Both the position numbers and the translations under genes were made by a program. 56,900 nucleotides of DNA from CTSOIL-112 sp049291875 (GTDB lineage Bacteria > Pseudomonadota > Gammaproteobacteria > Burkholderiales > Burkholderiaceae), in contig JBATQE010000042.1 in assembly GCA_049291875.1 (NCBI GenBank), positions 1 through 56,900 on the forward strand, given 5' to 3'. Under the pieces are notes generated by a model, which was given only the letters and a program-made list of their open reading frames with translations, had not been told where the DNA came from and did no database searches. Shown one piece after another: positions 44,552 to 53,650 of the stretch (position 1 is its first letter; every line of letters begins with the position of its first letter).

Positions 44552-45901
44552 ATGTTTAAAAAAATTCTCATCGCCAATCGAGGTGAAATTGCTTTGCGGA
44601 TTCAGCGGGCGTGTCGTGAAATGGGGATTAAAACCGTGGTGGTTTATTCCGAGGCTGATCGCGAAGCGAAATACGTGAAACTGGCCGACGAGGCTGTGTG
44701 TATCGGGCCTGCGCCTTCTGCGCAAAGTTATCTGAATATGACCGCGTTGATCGCCACGGCGGAAGTGACCCAAGCCGAAGCGATTCATCCGGGCTATGGT
44801 TTTTTGTCCGAGAACGCCGATTTTTCGCAACGTGTTGAGGAATCCGGATTTGTGTTCATCGGCCCGACTGCAGATTCGATTCGCATCATGGGCGATAAAG
44901 TTGCGGCGAAACAGGCCATGATACGCGCGGGCGTACCGACGGTTCCGGGTTCGCCCGAGGCGTTGGGGGACGATCCGCAGGAAATCCTGCGCATGGCGCG
45001 TGCGATCAAATTCCCTGTCATCATCAAGGCCGCCGGTGGTGGCGGTGGTCGCGGGATGCGCGTGGTGCATTCGGAGGCGGCTTTGCTCAATGCGGTGGCG
45101 ATGACCAAGGCGGAAGCCCAAGCCGCGTTTGGCAATCCGAACGTGTACATGGAAAAGTTCCTGCAAAATCCGCGCCACATCGAGATTCAGATTCTCGCTG
45201 ATCAACACCGCAATGCGGTTTACTTGGGCGAGCGCGATTGCTCTTTGCAACGTCGCCACCAAAAAGTGGTTGAAGAAGCCCCAGCTCCGGGTATTCCGCG
45301 TAAATTGGTGGATAAAATCGGTGCACGCTGCGTGGATGCGTGTAAAAAAATCGGTTATCGCGGTGCGGGTACGTTTGAATTTTTGTATGAGAATGGCGAG
45401 TTCTACTTCATCGAAATGAATACCCGTGTACAAGTGGAACATCCGGTAACCGAAATGGTGACGGGTATTGATATTGTGCAAGAGCAAATTCGCATCGCGG
45501 CGGGTGAAAAATTGCGTTTCCGTCAGCGCGACATCGTGCTCAAAGGCCACTCGATTGAGTGCCGTATCAATGCCGAAGACCCGTTCAAATTCATCCCGAG
45601 TCCGGGGCGTATCACCATGTGGCATACGCCGGGCGGTCCGGGCGTGCGCGTCGATTCGCATGTATACAACAACTACTTTGTACCGCCGAATTACGACTCC
45701 ATGATTGGTAAATTGATTACCTACGGCGATACACGCGAGCAGGCGCTTGCGCGTATGCGCACTGCGCTCTCGGAAATGGTGGTGGAAGGTATTTCGACCA
45801 ATATTCCGTTGCATCGCGTGATGATGGACGATCCGATTTTCCAAGCTGGTGGATTTAGTATTCACTATTTGGAACAAAAATTGGAGCAGGAAAAACATTA
45901 A
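44552..45901 (+). CDS. accC: Biotin carboxylase subunit of acetyl-CoA carboxylase
   Basis: The 449-aa ATP-grasp enzyme carboxylates biotin on AccB. Signatures: FKKILIANRGEIALRIQRACREMGI at the start, HPGYGFLSENADF, the Gly-rich loop KAAGGGGGRGMR, ERDCSLQRRHQKVVEEAPAP and FIEMNTRVQVEHPVTEMVTGID. It begins 167 bp after accB, likely in the same operon, and a strong terminator follows it. Confidence 0.98.
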   Translation: MFKKILIANRGEIALRIQRACREMGIKTVVVYSEADREAKYVKLADEAVCIGPAPSAQSYLNMTALIATAEVTQAEAIHPGYGFLSENADFSQRVEESGFVFIGPTADSIRIMGDKVAAKQAMIRAGVPTVPGSPEALGDDPQEILRMARAIKFPVIIKAAGGGGGRGMRVVHSEAALLNAVAMTKAEAQAAFGNPNVYMEKFLQNPRHIEIQILADQHRNAVYLGERDCSLQRRHQKVVEEAPAPGIPRKLVDKIGARCVDACKKIGYRGAGTFEFLYENGEFYFIEMNTRVQVEHPVTEMVTGIDIVQEQIRIAAGEKLRFRQRDIVLKGHSIECRINAEDPFKFIPSPGRITMWHTPGGPGVRVDSHVYNNYFVPPNYDSMIGKLITYGDTREQALARMRTALSEMVVEGISTNIPLHRVMMDDPIFQAGGFSIHYLEQKLEQEKH

Positions 45902-45928
45902 GCTCAATCAATGCTCTGATCAAACAAG

Positions 45929-45963
45929 CATCCAACCCGTCGTGGTTGGATGTTTTGTTTTTT
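45929..45963 (+). terminator. Rho-independent terminator after accC
   Basis: CATCCAACC (45929-45937) pairs perfectly with GGTTGGATG (45944-45952) around CGTCGT, followed by TTTTGTTTTTT. It ends the accBC unit; prmA has separate initiation. Confidence 0.93.
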
Positions 45964-46021
45964 GGACTGAATTCACGGATAATGCGGGCATTGTTAATTA
46001 AAACGCTTTAAAAGGAATGCT

Positions 46022-46924
46022 ATGTGGTTAGAATTGATTATCAGTGTGGACGAAGCACATGCGGAAGACGTCTCCGACGCGCTCATGGAGGCCGGGGCGC
46101 TTTCCGTATCGGTTGAAGACGAATGGGCGGACACCGAATCCGAGGTGCCTTTGTATGGTGAACCGGGCTTGGAGCCAACCACCCACGCATGGCAGCAGTC
46201 GCGCTTGGTTGTATTGGTTGAGCCGGATACGGATGTGGATGAGTTATTGAATGAGGCTTACGGCTCGTTAAATCTACCCGCGCCACCTTACGAGCGGCGC
46301 GAAGTACAGGCGCAGGATTGGGTGCGATTGACCCAAAGCCAGTTCGAGCCGATTGAAATTACCCCGCAATTATGGATAGTCCCAACTTGGCATGAAGCCG
46401 ATGAACGCGACGCAGGCCGCATCAATCTGCGCCTCGACCCGGGTTTGGCGTTTGGCACGGGCAGTCATCCGACCACGCGTCTGTGTTTGCAATGGCTCGC
46501 GCAACACATGCCGAGCGCGCAGGGCGCGACGGTGCTGGATTATGGTTGCGGCAGCGGGATATTAGCCATTGCCGCGAAAAAAATGGGCGCGGGCGATGTG
46601 CTTGGCACCGACATTGACGCGCAGGCGGTGCAAAGCTCGCAGGACAATGCCGAACTCAACACTACGCAGGCGCACTTCGTCCTGCCGGACGCGATGCCGC
46701 ATGGCGCGCAGTACCAAATCGTCGTCGCCAATATCTTATCGAATCCGCTCAAATTGCTCGCGCCGGCGCTGGTCGGCTATGTGCAACGAGGCGGCTATCT
46801 CGTGTTGTCAGGAATTTTAGAGCGTCAAACCGACGAGCTGATCGAAGCCTATGCGCCGTATATGAGCATGTCGCTGTGGCGCACCGAGGACGGCTGGATT
46901 TGCTTGGTCGGGCAGGCGGGTTAA
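46022..46924 (+). CDS. prmA: Ribosomal protein L11 methyltransferase
   Basis: A 300-aa AdoMet-dependent enzyme that trimethylates L11. The PrmA substrate-binding N-terminus (WLELIISVDEAHAEDVSDALMEAGALSVSVEDE) is followed by GLAFGTGSHPTTRLCLQWL, motif I VLDYGCGSGILAIAAKKMGA and VVANILSNPLKLLAPAL (NPL-like catalytic segment). The usual accC-prmA order of Proteobacteria is kept. AAAAGGAATGCT precedes the ATG. Confidence 0.97.
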   Translation: MWLELIISVDEAHAEDVSDALMEAGALSVSVEDEWADTESEVPLYGEPGLEPTTHAWQQSRLVVLVEPDTDVDELLNEAYGSLNLPAPPYERREVQAQDWVRLTQSQFEPIEITPQLWIVPTWHEADERDAGRINLRLDPGLAFGTGSHPTTRLCLQWLAQHMPSAQGATVLDYGCGSGILAIAAKKMGAGDVLGTDIDAQAVQSSQDNAELNTTQAHFVLPDAMPHGAQYQIVVANILSNPLKLLAPALVGYVQRGGYLVLSGILERQTDELIEAYAPYMSMSLWRTEDGWICLVGQAG

Positions 46925-46959
46925 TCCACGGCGGTTCATGGGTTCGTTGAGAGGCGAAA

Positions 46960-47346
46960 ATGGCTGTGACTCATATCGTGCACTACAATTTTCGCTTGTC
47001 TCGCGAGTTATTGGCGGTCGTCAAAGATTTTTACGTCGATGTGGTTGGATTGACGAATGGCGAGCGGCCGCCGTTTCAAAATATGGGTTATTGGCTCTAC
47101 GCCGGTGAAAAAGATGTGTTGCACCTGACCGAGGAGGCCGCTGATGATCCGCGAGAAATCGGCTCGCATTTGACCTTTGATCATGTGGCGCTGGCGTGTA
47201 CCGACTGGCCGACGCATCAAGCGCGCTTGAAGGCGCATGGTGTAGCGTTTACGATCGAGCATGTCCCGCAACGCGGACATTTACAGGTGTTTTTTCGTGA
47301 TCCGGCGGGCAATGGCGTTGAGCTGATTTTTTTGATGGCCATCTGA
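46960..47346 (+). CDS. VOC-family protein (glyoxalase/dioxygenase fold)
   Basis: The 128-aa protein has the paired beta-alpha-beta-beta-beta modules of the vicinal-oxygen-chelate superfamily: HIVHYNFRLSRELLAVVKDFYVDVVGLTNGERPPF, LTFDHVALACTDWPTHQARLKAHGVAF, and QVFFRDPAGNGVELIFL. The putative metal ligands are the early His, H in FDHVALAC and E in GNGVELIF. The substrate is unknown. It lies 35 bp after prmA, probably cotranscribed, and converges with fadD. Confidence 0.85.
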   Translation: MAVTHIVHYNFRLSRELLAVVKDFYVDVVGLTNGERPPFQNMGYWLYAGEKDVLHLTEEAADDPREIGSHLTFDHVALACTDWPTHQARLKAHGVAFTIEHVPQRGHLQVFFRDPAGNGVELIFLMAI

Positions 47347-47362
47347 ATAAATAACGTAATAA

Positions 47363-47384
47363 AAAGGATGCCGAAGCATCCTTT
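47363..47384. terminator. Bidirectional hairpin between VOC gene and fadD
   Basis: AAAGGATGC (47363-47371) pairs with GCATCCTTT (47376-47384) around CGAA. A-rich sequence to the left and T-containing sequence to the right suit termination on both strands between convergent genes. Confidence 0.8.
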
Positions 47385-47406
47385 GTCGTTTCCTCGGACA
47401 GCGAGT

Positions 47407-49077
47407 TTAGTTGGTTGGTTTCTCGCGCAGGTCTTTACGCAAAATTTTTCCGACGTTGGATTTCGGTAGTTCGGTGCGAAACTCGATGTATTTCGGTCGT
47501 TTGTAGCCGGTCAGGTGTTCTTTCAAGAATGCTTGCAATTCTTGCTCGGTCAGGCTCGCGTCTTTTTTCACCACAAACATTTTCACCGCTTCGCCCGAGT
47601 AGTCGTCGGCGACGCCGATCACGGCGCATTCGAGTACTTTCGGATGCATCACGGCGACGTCTTCCACTTCGTTGGGATAGACATTGAAGCCGGAGACCAG
47701 CACCATGTCCTTTTTGCGGTCGATGATTTTCACGAAGCCTTGCTCGTTCATGATGCCGATGTCGCCGGAGCGGAAAAAGCCGTCGGCAGTCATGACTTTG
47801 GCGGTTTCGTCCGGGCGCTGCCAGTAGCCGGCCATCACTTGCGGGCCGCGAATGGCGATTTCACCCGGTGAGCCGTAGGGTACTTCTTTGCCATCGTCGT
47901 CCAAAATCGCAACGTCGGTCGAGGAAATCGGCAGGCCGGTGTAGCCGGTGAATGCGGTCAATTGGATCGGGTTCATCAATGCGGCCGGACTGGTTTCGGA
48001 CAGGCCGTAGGCTTCGCAAATCGGCACGCCGGTGATTTCGTGGAACTGATCGGCGACGGCTTTTTGTACCGCCATGCCGCCGCCCAAGGCGACGCGCAGC
48101 GATGAAAAATCCAGTTTTTTGAACTCAGGGTTGTGGTTCAAGGCGACAAACAGGGTATTGACTGCTGGCAATACATGGAACGGGTGTTTTTGCAAATCTT
48201 TGATGAACGCGGGAATGTCGCGCGGATTGGTGATGAGCAGCACGCAGCCGCCGATGTGCAGCGCGTACAGTGCGTTCACGGTCAGGCCGAAGATGTGATA
48301 CAGCGGCAGGGCGGCGACAAAGGTTGCGCCGTTGTTCAAATCGCCGATGGCGGGTGCGCACCATTGTTCGGCTTGCAACACATTGGCAACGATGTTGCCG
48401 TGCGTGAGCGCCGCGCCTTTGGACACGCCGGTGGTACCACCGGTGTATTGTAAAAACGCCAGATCGTCGTGGCTCAGTTGAACCGGTTGATAGGTCTTTT
48501 GCGCGCCTTCGGCCAAAACGCGTTTGAACGGAATGGCGGCGTCAATGCGCCACGCCGGAACCATTTTTTTCACGTTGCGCAGAGCAAAGTTGACGATTTT
48601 GCCTTTGAAACCAAGCATGTCGCCGAGTGAAGAGACAACGACGTGTTTGATATTCGGCAGGTTGGGCAGGGAGACCTCCAACGCATGGGCGAAGTTTTCG
48701 AGAATGAAAATCGCTTTGGAGCCGGAGTCGTTGAGCTGGTGTGTCAACTCATCAGGCGTGTACAGCGGATTAATATTGGTCACGGCATAGCCCGCGCGCA
48801 AAATCGCCGGCACCAAAATCAGGTATTGCAGACAGTTGGGCATCATGATGGCGATGCGGTCGCCTTTTTGCAGACCGAGGGTTTGCAGCCACGCGGCAAC
48901 GTCGCGCGAATATTGGTCAAATTCGCGGTAGGTCAGCGATTTACCCATATTGATCGCCATCGGGCGATCGCTAAAGCGCGCAAACGCCGAGTCAAAAATA
49001 GCAGGGATGGAATTGAATCGGTTCAAGTCGATGTGTTCGGCTACACCGGCGTATTGGCTCAACCAAGGCTTTTGCAT
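47407..49077 (-). CDS. fadD: Long-chain acyl-CoA synthetase
   Basis: A 556-aa ANL-superfamily ligase that activates fatty acids with ATP and CoA. Signatures: YTGGTTGVSKGAALTHGN (P-loop-like), CEAYGLSETSPAALMNP, GEIAIRGPQVMAGYW, RSGDIGIMNEQGFVKIIDRKKDMVLVSGFNVYPNEVEDV and a C-terminal GYKRPKYIEFRTELPKSNVGKILRKDLR with the catalytic Lys. The N-terminal KPWLSQYAGVAEHIDLNRFNSIPAIFDSAFARF is the FadD type. It is transcribed alone, divergent from trpA across a 254-bp gap. Confidence 0.94.
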   Translation of the reverse strand: MQKPWLSQYAGVAEHIDLNRFNSIPAIFDSAFARFSDRPMAINMGKSLTYREFDQYSRDVAAWLQTLGLQKGDRIAIMMPNCLQYLILVPAILRAGYAVTNINPLYTPDELTHQLNDSGSKAIFILENFAHALEVSLPNLPNIKHVVVSSLGDMLGFKGKIVNFALRNVKKMVPAWRIDAAIPFKRVLAEGAQKTYQPVQLSHDDLAFLQYTGGTTGVSKGAALTHGNIVANVLQAEQWCAPAIGDLNNGATFVAALPLYHIFGLTVNALYALHIGGCVLLITNPRDIPAFIKDLQKHPFHVLPAVNTLFVALNHNPEFKKLDFSSLRVALGGGMAVQKAVADQFHEITGVPICEAYGLSETSPAALMNPIQLTAFTGYTGLPISSTDVAILDDDGKEVPYGSPGEIAIRGPQVMAGYWQRPDETAKVMTADGFFRSGDIGIMNEQGFVKIIDRKKDMVLVSGFNVYPNEVEDVAVMHPKVLECAVIGVADDYSGEAVKMFVVKKDASLTEQELQAFLKEHLTGYKRPKYIEFRTELPKSNVGKILRKDLREKPTN

Positions 49078-49331
49078 GAGGGTCTCCAGAGTTTTTATAT
49101 AAATGGATTGTCAATCAAAATGATGCAATCATTGCGCAACATCTGCTGTTATTTTACATAAAAATTCAGATAACGGAAGCTATTTTCGATTATTCACAGT
49201 TTTTTCAAAATACGGGTATGCTGCCAGACAATGCGAAATACAATTGGGTTTTATGCAATAATGTTGTCACTGTAAATCAAGATTGCGCTCGACTGATCTG
49301 ATCGAGGCGACAGAATGGATGGATAAATCAT

Positions 49332-50165
49332 ATGACTGCTTCGGCTACCCCTATTTCCGAGCAACGCTTGTCTCGGGTTTTGCAGCACAACCGTCAAGCG
49401 GGGCGAAAAAATTTGGTCACCTTTATCACGGCAGGCGATCCGAGTCTGGCGCAAACCGAGCAACTCATGCACGCCTTGGTCAACGCCGGCGTGGATGTGA
49501 TTGAATTGGGCGTGCCGTTTTCCGATCCAATGGCCGACGGGCCGGTGATTCAGCGTGCGAGTGAGCGTGCCGTGGCGCAGGGCGTGGGTTTGCGCGATGT
49601 GTTGGCATTGGTGGCGCAGTTTCGCCGGAGCAATTCGCACACGCCGGTGGTATTGATGGGCTACGCCAATCCGATCGAGCGCATCGGACAGGAAGCGTTC
49701 ATCGCCGAGGCGGTGCAAGCGGGTGTGGATGGTGCGCTCATCGTTGATTATCCACCCGAGGAATCCGAAGCGTTTGCACAAACGGCGCGCGTGGCAGGCC
49801 TCAATATCATTTATTTGGTTGCGCCGACCACCACCGATGCGCGTATGCAGGCGACGGCGCGCTCGGCCAGCGGTTTTATCTACTATGTATCACTCAAAGG
49901 CGTGACCGGCGCTGCCTCGTTGGACGTAGCGGACGTGCAGGCGAAAGTCGCGCGCCTGCGTCAGTTCACTGATTTGCCGATCAATGTCGGCTTTGGGATT
50001 TCGGATGCGAGCAGCGCGCGCGCAGTGGCGCAGACCGCGGATGGCGTGGTGATTGGCAGTAAATTGATTCAATTGGTCGAATCTGCCCAAGCGCAAGGGC
50101 AGGATGCTTGCGCGGTAGTCGGCGATTGGGTAAAAGACATTCGCAAGGCGCTGGATGCGGTTTAA
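49332..50165 (+). CDS. trpA: Tryptophan synthase alpha subunit
   Basis: The 277-aa TIM-barrel enzyme cleaves indole-3-glycerol phosphate. E58 (VIELGVPFSDP) and D69 (PMADGP) match the catalytic Glu49 and Asp60 of Salmonella TrpA; GFGISDASSARAV forms the phosphate-binding loop. trpB is not upstream here, the neighbour being divergent fadD, so the alpha subunit gene is detached from trpB. It precedes accD by 130 bp, the betaproteobacterial order. Confidence 0.97.
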   Translation: MTASATPISEQRLSRVLQHNRQAGRKNLVTFITAGDPSLAQTEQLMHALVNAGVDVIELGVPFSDPMADGPVIQRASERAVAQGVGLRDVLALVAQFRRSNSHTPVVLMGYANPIERIGQEAFIAEAVQAGVDGALIVDYPPEESEAFAQTARVAGLNIIYLVAPTTTDARMQATARSASGFIYYVSLKGVTGAASLDVADVQAKVARLRQFTDLPINVGFGISDASSARAVAQTADGVVIGSKLIQLVESAQAQGQDACAVVGDWVKDIRKALDAV

Positions 50166-50295
50166 GTAACTGATTTTAAACAATAATAATTGATTTTGAA
50201 GCGGTTTTAGCGAACGGTTGTGCTGATAAATTTGGTGGCGTTGCGGTATTTAAAGCCTATATAATGCCGCATTCCAATGACTATGGAGCAAGACG

Positions 50296-51162
50296 ATGAG
50301 TTGGTTAGATAAAATTTTACCCCCCAAAATGCAGTCCGAAGCCAAAAAATCAGCGATGCCTGATGGTTTGTGGGTGAAATGTCCGGCGTGCGAAGAGGTT
50401 TTGTACAAATCCGATTTGGAGGACAATGAATACGTGTGTCCCAAATGCGATCATCACCTGCGTGTGAAAGCGCGTGATCGCATCAATCGTCTGCTGGACG
50501 CGGACGGTCGTGTGGAGCTGGGACAAGAAGTCAAGCCGGTGGACAGCTTGAAATTCAAAGACAGCCGCAAGTACACCGAGCGTCTGGCCGAAGCGGTGAA
50601 AAACACGGGTGAGTCCGAAGCCTTGGTGGTGCAAGCGGGTACCATTCATGAGCAACCGGCGGTGGTCGCTGCGTTTGAATTCGATTTCATGGGCGGCTCC
50701 ATGGGTTCGGTCGTGGGTGAGCGCTTTGTGCGCGGTGTGCGTCATGCGATTGACACCGACTCCGCCTTCATCAGCATTTCCGCCTCGGGCGGCGCGCGTA
50801 TGCAAGAGGCATTGTTGTCCTTGATGCAGATGGCGAAAACCACAGCGGCTCTGACATTGCTGGCGGAAAAACGTTTGCCCTATATTTCTATTTTGACCGA
50901 TCCGACCATGGGCGGCGTGTCAGCGAGCTTTGCCTTTATCGGCGACATCGTGATTGCCGAGCCGAAAGCCTTGATCGGCTTTGCCGGGCCGCGCGTGATT
51001 GAGCAAACCGTGCGCGAAAAATTGCCGGAGGGTTTCCAGCGCTCTGAATTTTTACTGGAACATGGCGCGATTGATATGATCGTGCATCGCAAGCAAATGC
51101 GTGAGGAATTGGCGCGATTGATGACCTTGTTGCGTAGTCAGGGTGAAATTTCATTGGCTTAA
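50296..51162 (+). CDS. accD: Acetyl-CoA carboxylase carboxyltransferase beta subunit
   Basis: A 288-aa protein with an N-terminal zinc ribbon, C29, C32, C48 and C51 (KCPACEEV...YVCPKCDHH), and a crotonase-type carboxyltransferase fold, GGSMGSVVGERF, ISASGGARMQEALLSLMQM, TDPTMGGVSASFA and IGFAGPRVIEQTVREKLPEGFQ. It forms the alpha2beta2 transferase with AccA and acts on the biotin of AccB. The ATG follows ATGGAGCAAGACG. Confidence 0.98.
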   Translation: MSWLDKILPPKMQSEAKKSAMPDGLWVKCPACEEVLYKSDLEDNEYVCPKCDHHLRVKARDRINRLLDADGRVELGQEVKPVDSLKFKDSRKYTERLAEAVKNTGESEALVVQAGTIHEQPAVVAAFEFDFMGGSMGSVVGERFVRGVRHAIDTDSAFISISASGGARMQEALLSLMQMAKTTAALTLLAEKRLPYISILTDPTMGGVSASFAFIGDIVIAEPKALIGFAGPRVIEQTVREKLPEGFQRSEFLLEHGAIDMIVHRKQMREELARLMTLLRSQGEISLA

Positions 51163-51254
51163 TGATGCATTAACCAGCGAATTACTCAGTAGAAACGAAA
51201 CCGCAATGGTAAAATCCGTTGCGGTTTTTTCATGTGAATCAAAGGAATTTATTT

Positions 51255-52604
51255 ATGGCAACATTTGCCCATCTTGCCGATTGGTTGGCGCATTTGGAAA
51301 CGGTGCACAAGAGCGAAATTGACCTCGGCCTGACGCGCGTCGGGCAGATGAAAACGCGTCTGCAAGCGGCGGGGCTACTCAAACTGAATTATCCCATCAT
51401 CACGGTGGGTGGTACGAATGGCAAAGGCTCCACCTGTGCTTATCTGGAGCAAATTTTGCTGGCGGCGGGCTATAAAGTGGGTTGCCACACCTCGCCGCAT
51501 GTGATCGATTTTACCGAACGTGCGCGGTTTAACGGCGTGGATGCGACCGAAGAGCAGTTATTGCCCTTGTTTCATGCGGTGGAGCGTGTTCGACAGCAGG
51601 CGCCCGAAATTTCACTGACCTATTTTGAGTTCACCCTGCTGGTGTTTATGTGCTGGTTCGATGCGCAGCAGCCTGAAGCGGTGGTTTTGGAGGTCGGTTT
51701 GGGCGGGCGCTTGGACGCGACCAATGTGTTTGACTCGGCAGCAGCAGTGATAACGTCTGTGGATATTGATCACGTGGGCTTTTTGGGGGATACGCGCGAA
51801 GCCATCGGTTTTGAAAAAGCAGGAATTTTCCGCGCGCATCGACCGGCGGTGTGCGCCGACCCGAATCCGCCGCAATCCCTGATCGATCATGCGAATGCCG
51901 TCGGCGCGGATTTGAAACTGATTAACCGCGATTTCAGCTATCAGGTGATTCAGGACGATCAGCGCAAACAATGGCGCTTTATCGGCGAACACAGCACGCG
52001 CAACAGCTTGGCCATGCCGGCGATGCGCGGTGATTATCAGTTGGCCAATGCGTCTGCGGCATTGGCTGCGCTGGATGCGCTGCGCGAGCAGTTGCCGGTG
52101 ACGCAGCAGGCGGTGCGCGTGGGCATATCCAACGCGGTCGTGCGTGGTCGTTTTCAGGTATTGCCCGGGCAGCCGACCACGATTTTGGACGTCGCGCACA
52201 ATCCGCACGCGGCGCGCTCTTTGGCCAAAAATATCAATCAAATGGGCTACGCGCCTTACACACACGCGGTATTTGGTGCGATGGCAGACAAGGACATCGG
52301 GCAGGTGTTGCGCATCATGCGCGACGTGGTGGATCACTGGTATGTGTGCGATTTGCCGTCCGCGCGTGCCGCCACGGCAGAGCAATTGCGCGCGATTTTA
52401 CTGGATTCGGGCTTTGTAGCGGATCAAGACCACAGCGTTCAGACATTTGACAGTGTGCAAAGCGCTTTGGTGCATTTATCTGCAAGTGTACCCACGCAGG
52501 TCTCGCCCAATGATAGAATAATCATATTTGGCTCCTTTGTGACCGTGGAACAAGCACTCAAAGGCATGCCGCGATTCCCAAGCGTACCGGCTGAATCGAC
52601 ATAA
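51255..52604 (+). CDS. folC: Dihydrofolate synthase/folylpolyglutamate synthase
   Basis: The 449-aa Mur-ligase-family enzyme adds glutamate to dihydropteroate and folates. P-loop VGGTNGKGSTCAYLEQIL near 51-68, then TSPHVIDFTERARFNGVDA, GLGGRLDATNVFD, SVDIDHVGFLGDTREAIGFEKAGIFR and the C-terminal ILDVAHNPHAA. I chose the ATG at 51255, with AAAGGAA upstream. It sits between accD and the SPOR-domain gene, the usual order. Confidence 0.96.
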   Translation: MATFAHLADWLAHLETVHKSEIDLGLTRVGQMKTRLQAAGLLKLNYPIITVGGTNGKGSTCAYLEQILLAAGYKVGCHTSPHVIDFTERARFNGVDATEEQLLPLFHAVERVRQQAPEISLTYFEFTLLVFMCWFDAQQPEAVVLEVGLGGRLDATNVFDSAAAVITSVDIDHVGFLGDTREAIGFEKAGIFRAHRPAVCADPNPPQSLIDHANAVGADLKLINRDFSYQVIQDDQRKQWRFIGEHSTRNSLAMPAMRGDYQLANASAALAALDALREQLPVTQQAVRVGISNAVVRGRFQVLPGQPTTILDVAHNPHAARSLAKNINQMGYAPYTHAVFGAMADKDIGQVLRIMRDVVDHWYVCDLPSARAATAEQLRAILLDSGFVADQDHSVQTFDSVQSALVHLSASVPTQVSPNDRIIIFGSFVTVEQALKGMPRFPSVPAEST

Positions 52605-52615
52605 GGAAAAATCGG

Positions 52616-53467
52616 ATGTGGTTTAAGAAAAAGCAAACAAATCAATCAAATAGCCAGCCGTCAAACGCGCGTCGCAAAGGCGATATGCGCAGCGAATTGG
52701 GCTTGAGTGGCGAGACGCACCAAGCGGTGCGCGTGCGTGCACGCCAAGTGCAACGCGACGGATTGAACGAAACAAGCGCAGTGTATGACGAAGAAGTGCA
52801 GTTGCACGATTTGAAGGTGCGTGCGCGTCGTCGCCTGATCGGCGCATTGGTTTTGCTGGGTGCGGCGTTTGTGATTTTGCCGTGGGTGTTTGATGGCCAG
52901 CGCAAAGAAACTGCCGCGCAAGTGGCCGTCAGTATTCCCGATAAAAACATCCAGTTTGACGTGAAAAATCCGAAAGCGACCGACGAAAGTTTGCGCGCAG
53001 CCGCGGACAGTGCGGAGAACTCGGATAAAACGGCGGCCGATGGTAAAGCAGCGGATGCAAAGCCAAGCGATAATAAGGCTGCCGCTGCGAGCACAGCGGC
53101 TACTGCAACGACTGCAGCCGCCACCACAGCCGCACCTGCAAAACCAGCGGACACCAAACAAGCCGTATCTGCTGCGCCGACAACGCCGACTACCCAGCCA
53201 ACGCAAGCAACGCAACAATATGCGGTACATATTGGCTTGGTCAGTGACAAAAAAGAGTTGGACAGCTTGGTGGCGCGACTGCGTGCTGCGGGTGTACAGC
53301 CTCAACTGCGCACGGTGACGGTTGATGGCGTGAGCAAAACCCGTGTGCGTTTGGGCTTGTTTAAGACGCAAGCCGAAGCCGAGGTTGCTTTGGCTAAAGT
53401 AAAAGGTGTGGCGAAAAGTCCGGTCGTGATTCCGATTCAACAGGAGCAAACCAAGTCCAAGCCCTAA
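52616..53467 (+). CDS. SPOR-domain inner-membrane protein, DedD-like
   Basis: A 283-aa single-span membrane protein. A cytoplasmic basic part (1-74) leads to one helix (about 77-95, LIGALVLLGAAFVILPWVF), then a periplasmic Ala/Lys/Thr-rich low-complexity linker (about 120-200) and a C-terminal SPOR domain (about 202-276, YAVHIGLVSDKKELDSLVARLRAAGVQPQLRTVTVDGVSKTRVRLGLFKTQAEAEVALAKV) that binds denuded septal peptidoglycan. It follows folC by 11 bp. Betaproteobacteria often place cvpA between this gene and purF; here cvpA is absent and a terminator intervenes. Confidence 0.92.
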   Translation: MWFKKKQTNQSNSQPSNARRKGDMRSELGLSGETHQAVRVRARQVQRDGLNETSAVYDEEVQLHDLKVRARRRLIGALVLLGAAFVILPWVFDGQRKETAAQVAVSIPDKNIQFDVKNPKATDESLRAAADSAENSDKTAADGKAADAKPSDNKAAAASTAATATTAAATTAAPAKPADTKQAVSAAPTTPTTQPTQATQQYAVHIGLVSDKKELDSLVARLRAAGVQPQLRTVTVDGVSKTRVRLGLFKTQAEAEVALAKVKGVAKSPVVIPIQQEQTKSKP

Positions 53468-53478
53468 ATCCATCCGTC

Positions 53479-53510
53479 AGGCCGTGAGTGTACTCACGGC
53501 CTCGTTTTTT
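53479..53510 (+). terminator. Rho-independent terminator after the SPOR gene
   Basis: AGGCCGTGAG (53479-53488) pairs perfectly with CTCACGGCCT (53493-53502) around TGTA, followed by CGTTTTTT. It separates the accD-folC-SPOR unit from purF. Confidence 0.94.
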
Positions 53511-53650
53511 ATGGTTGAATCCATGCAATCCCAGTAAAATGCGCGCTTGAAGACAGCGGCAACATACGGGTCGGGATAATTGAATATTTTGAAAATGGCA
53601 CGAGCAGCCGTTTTCAGTAAAGTTTTGATGATTTTAATTTGAGGTGAAAG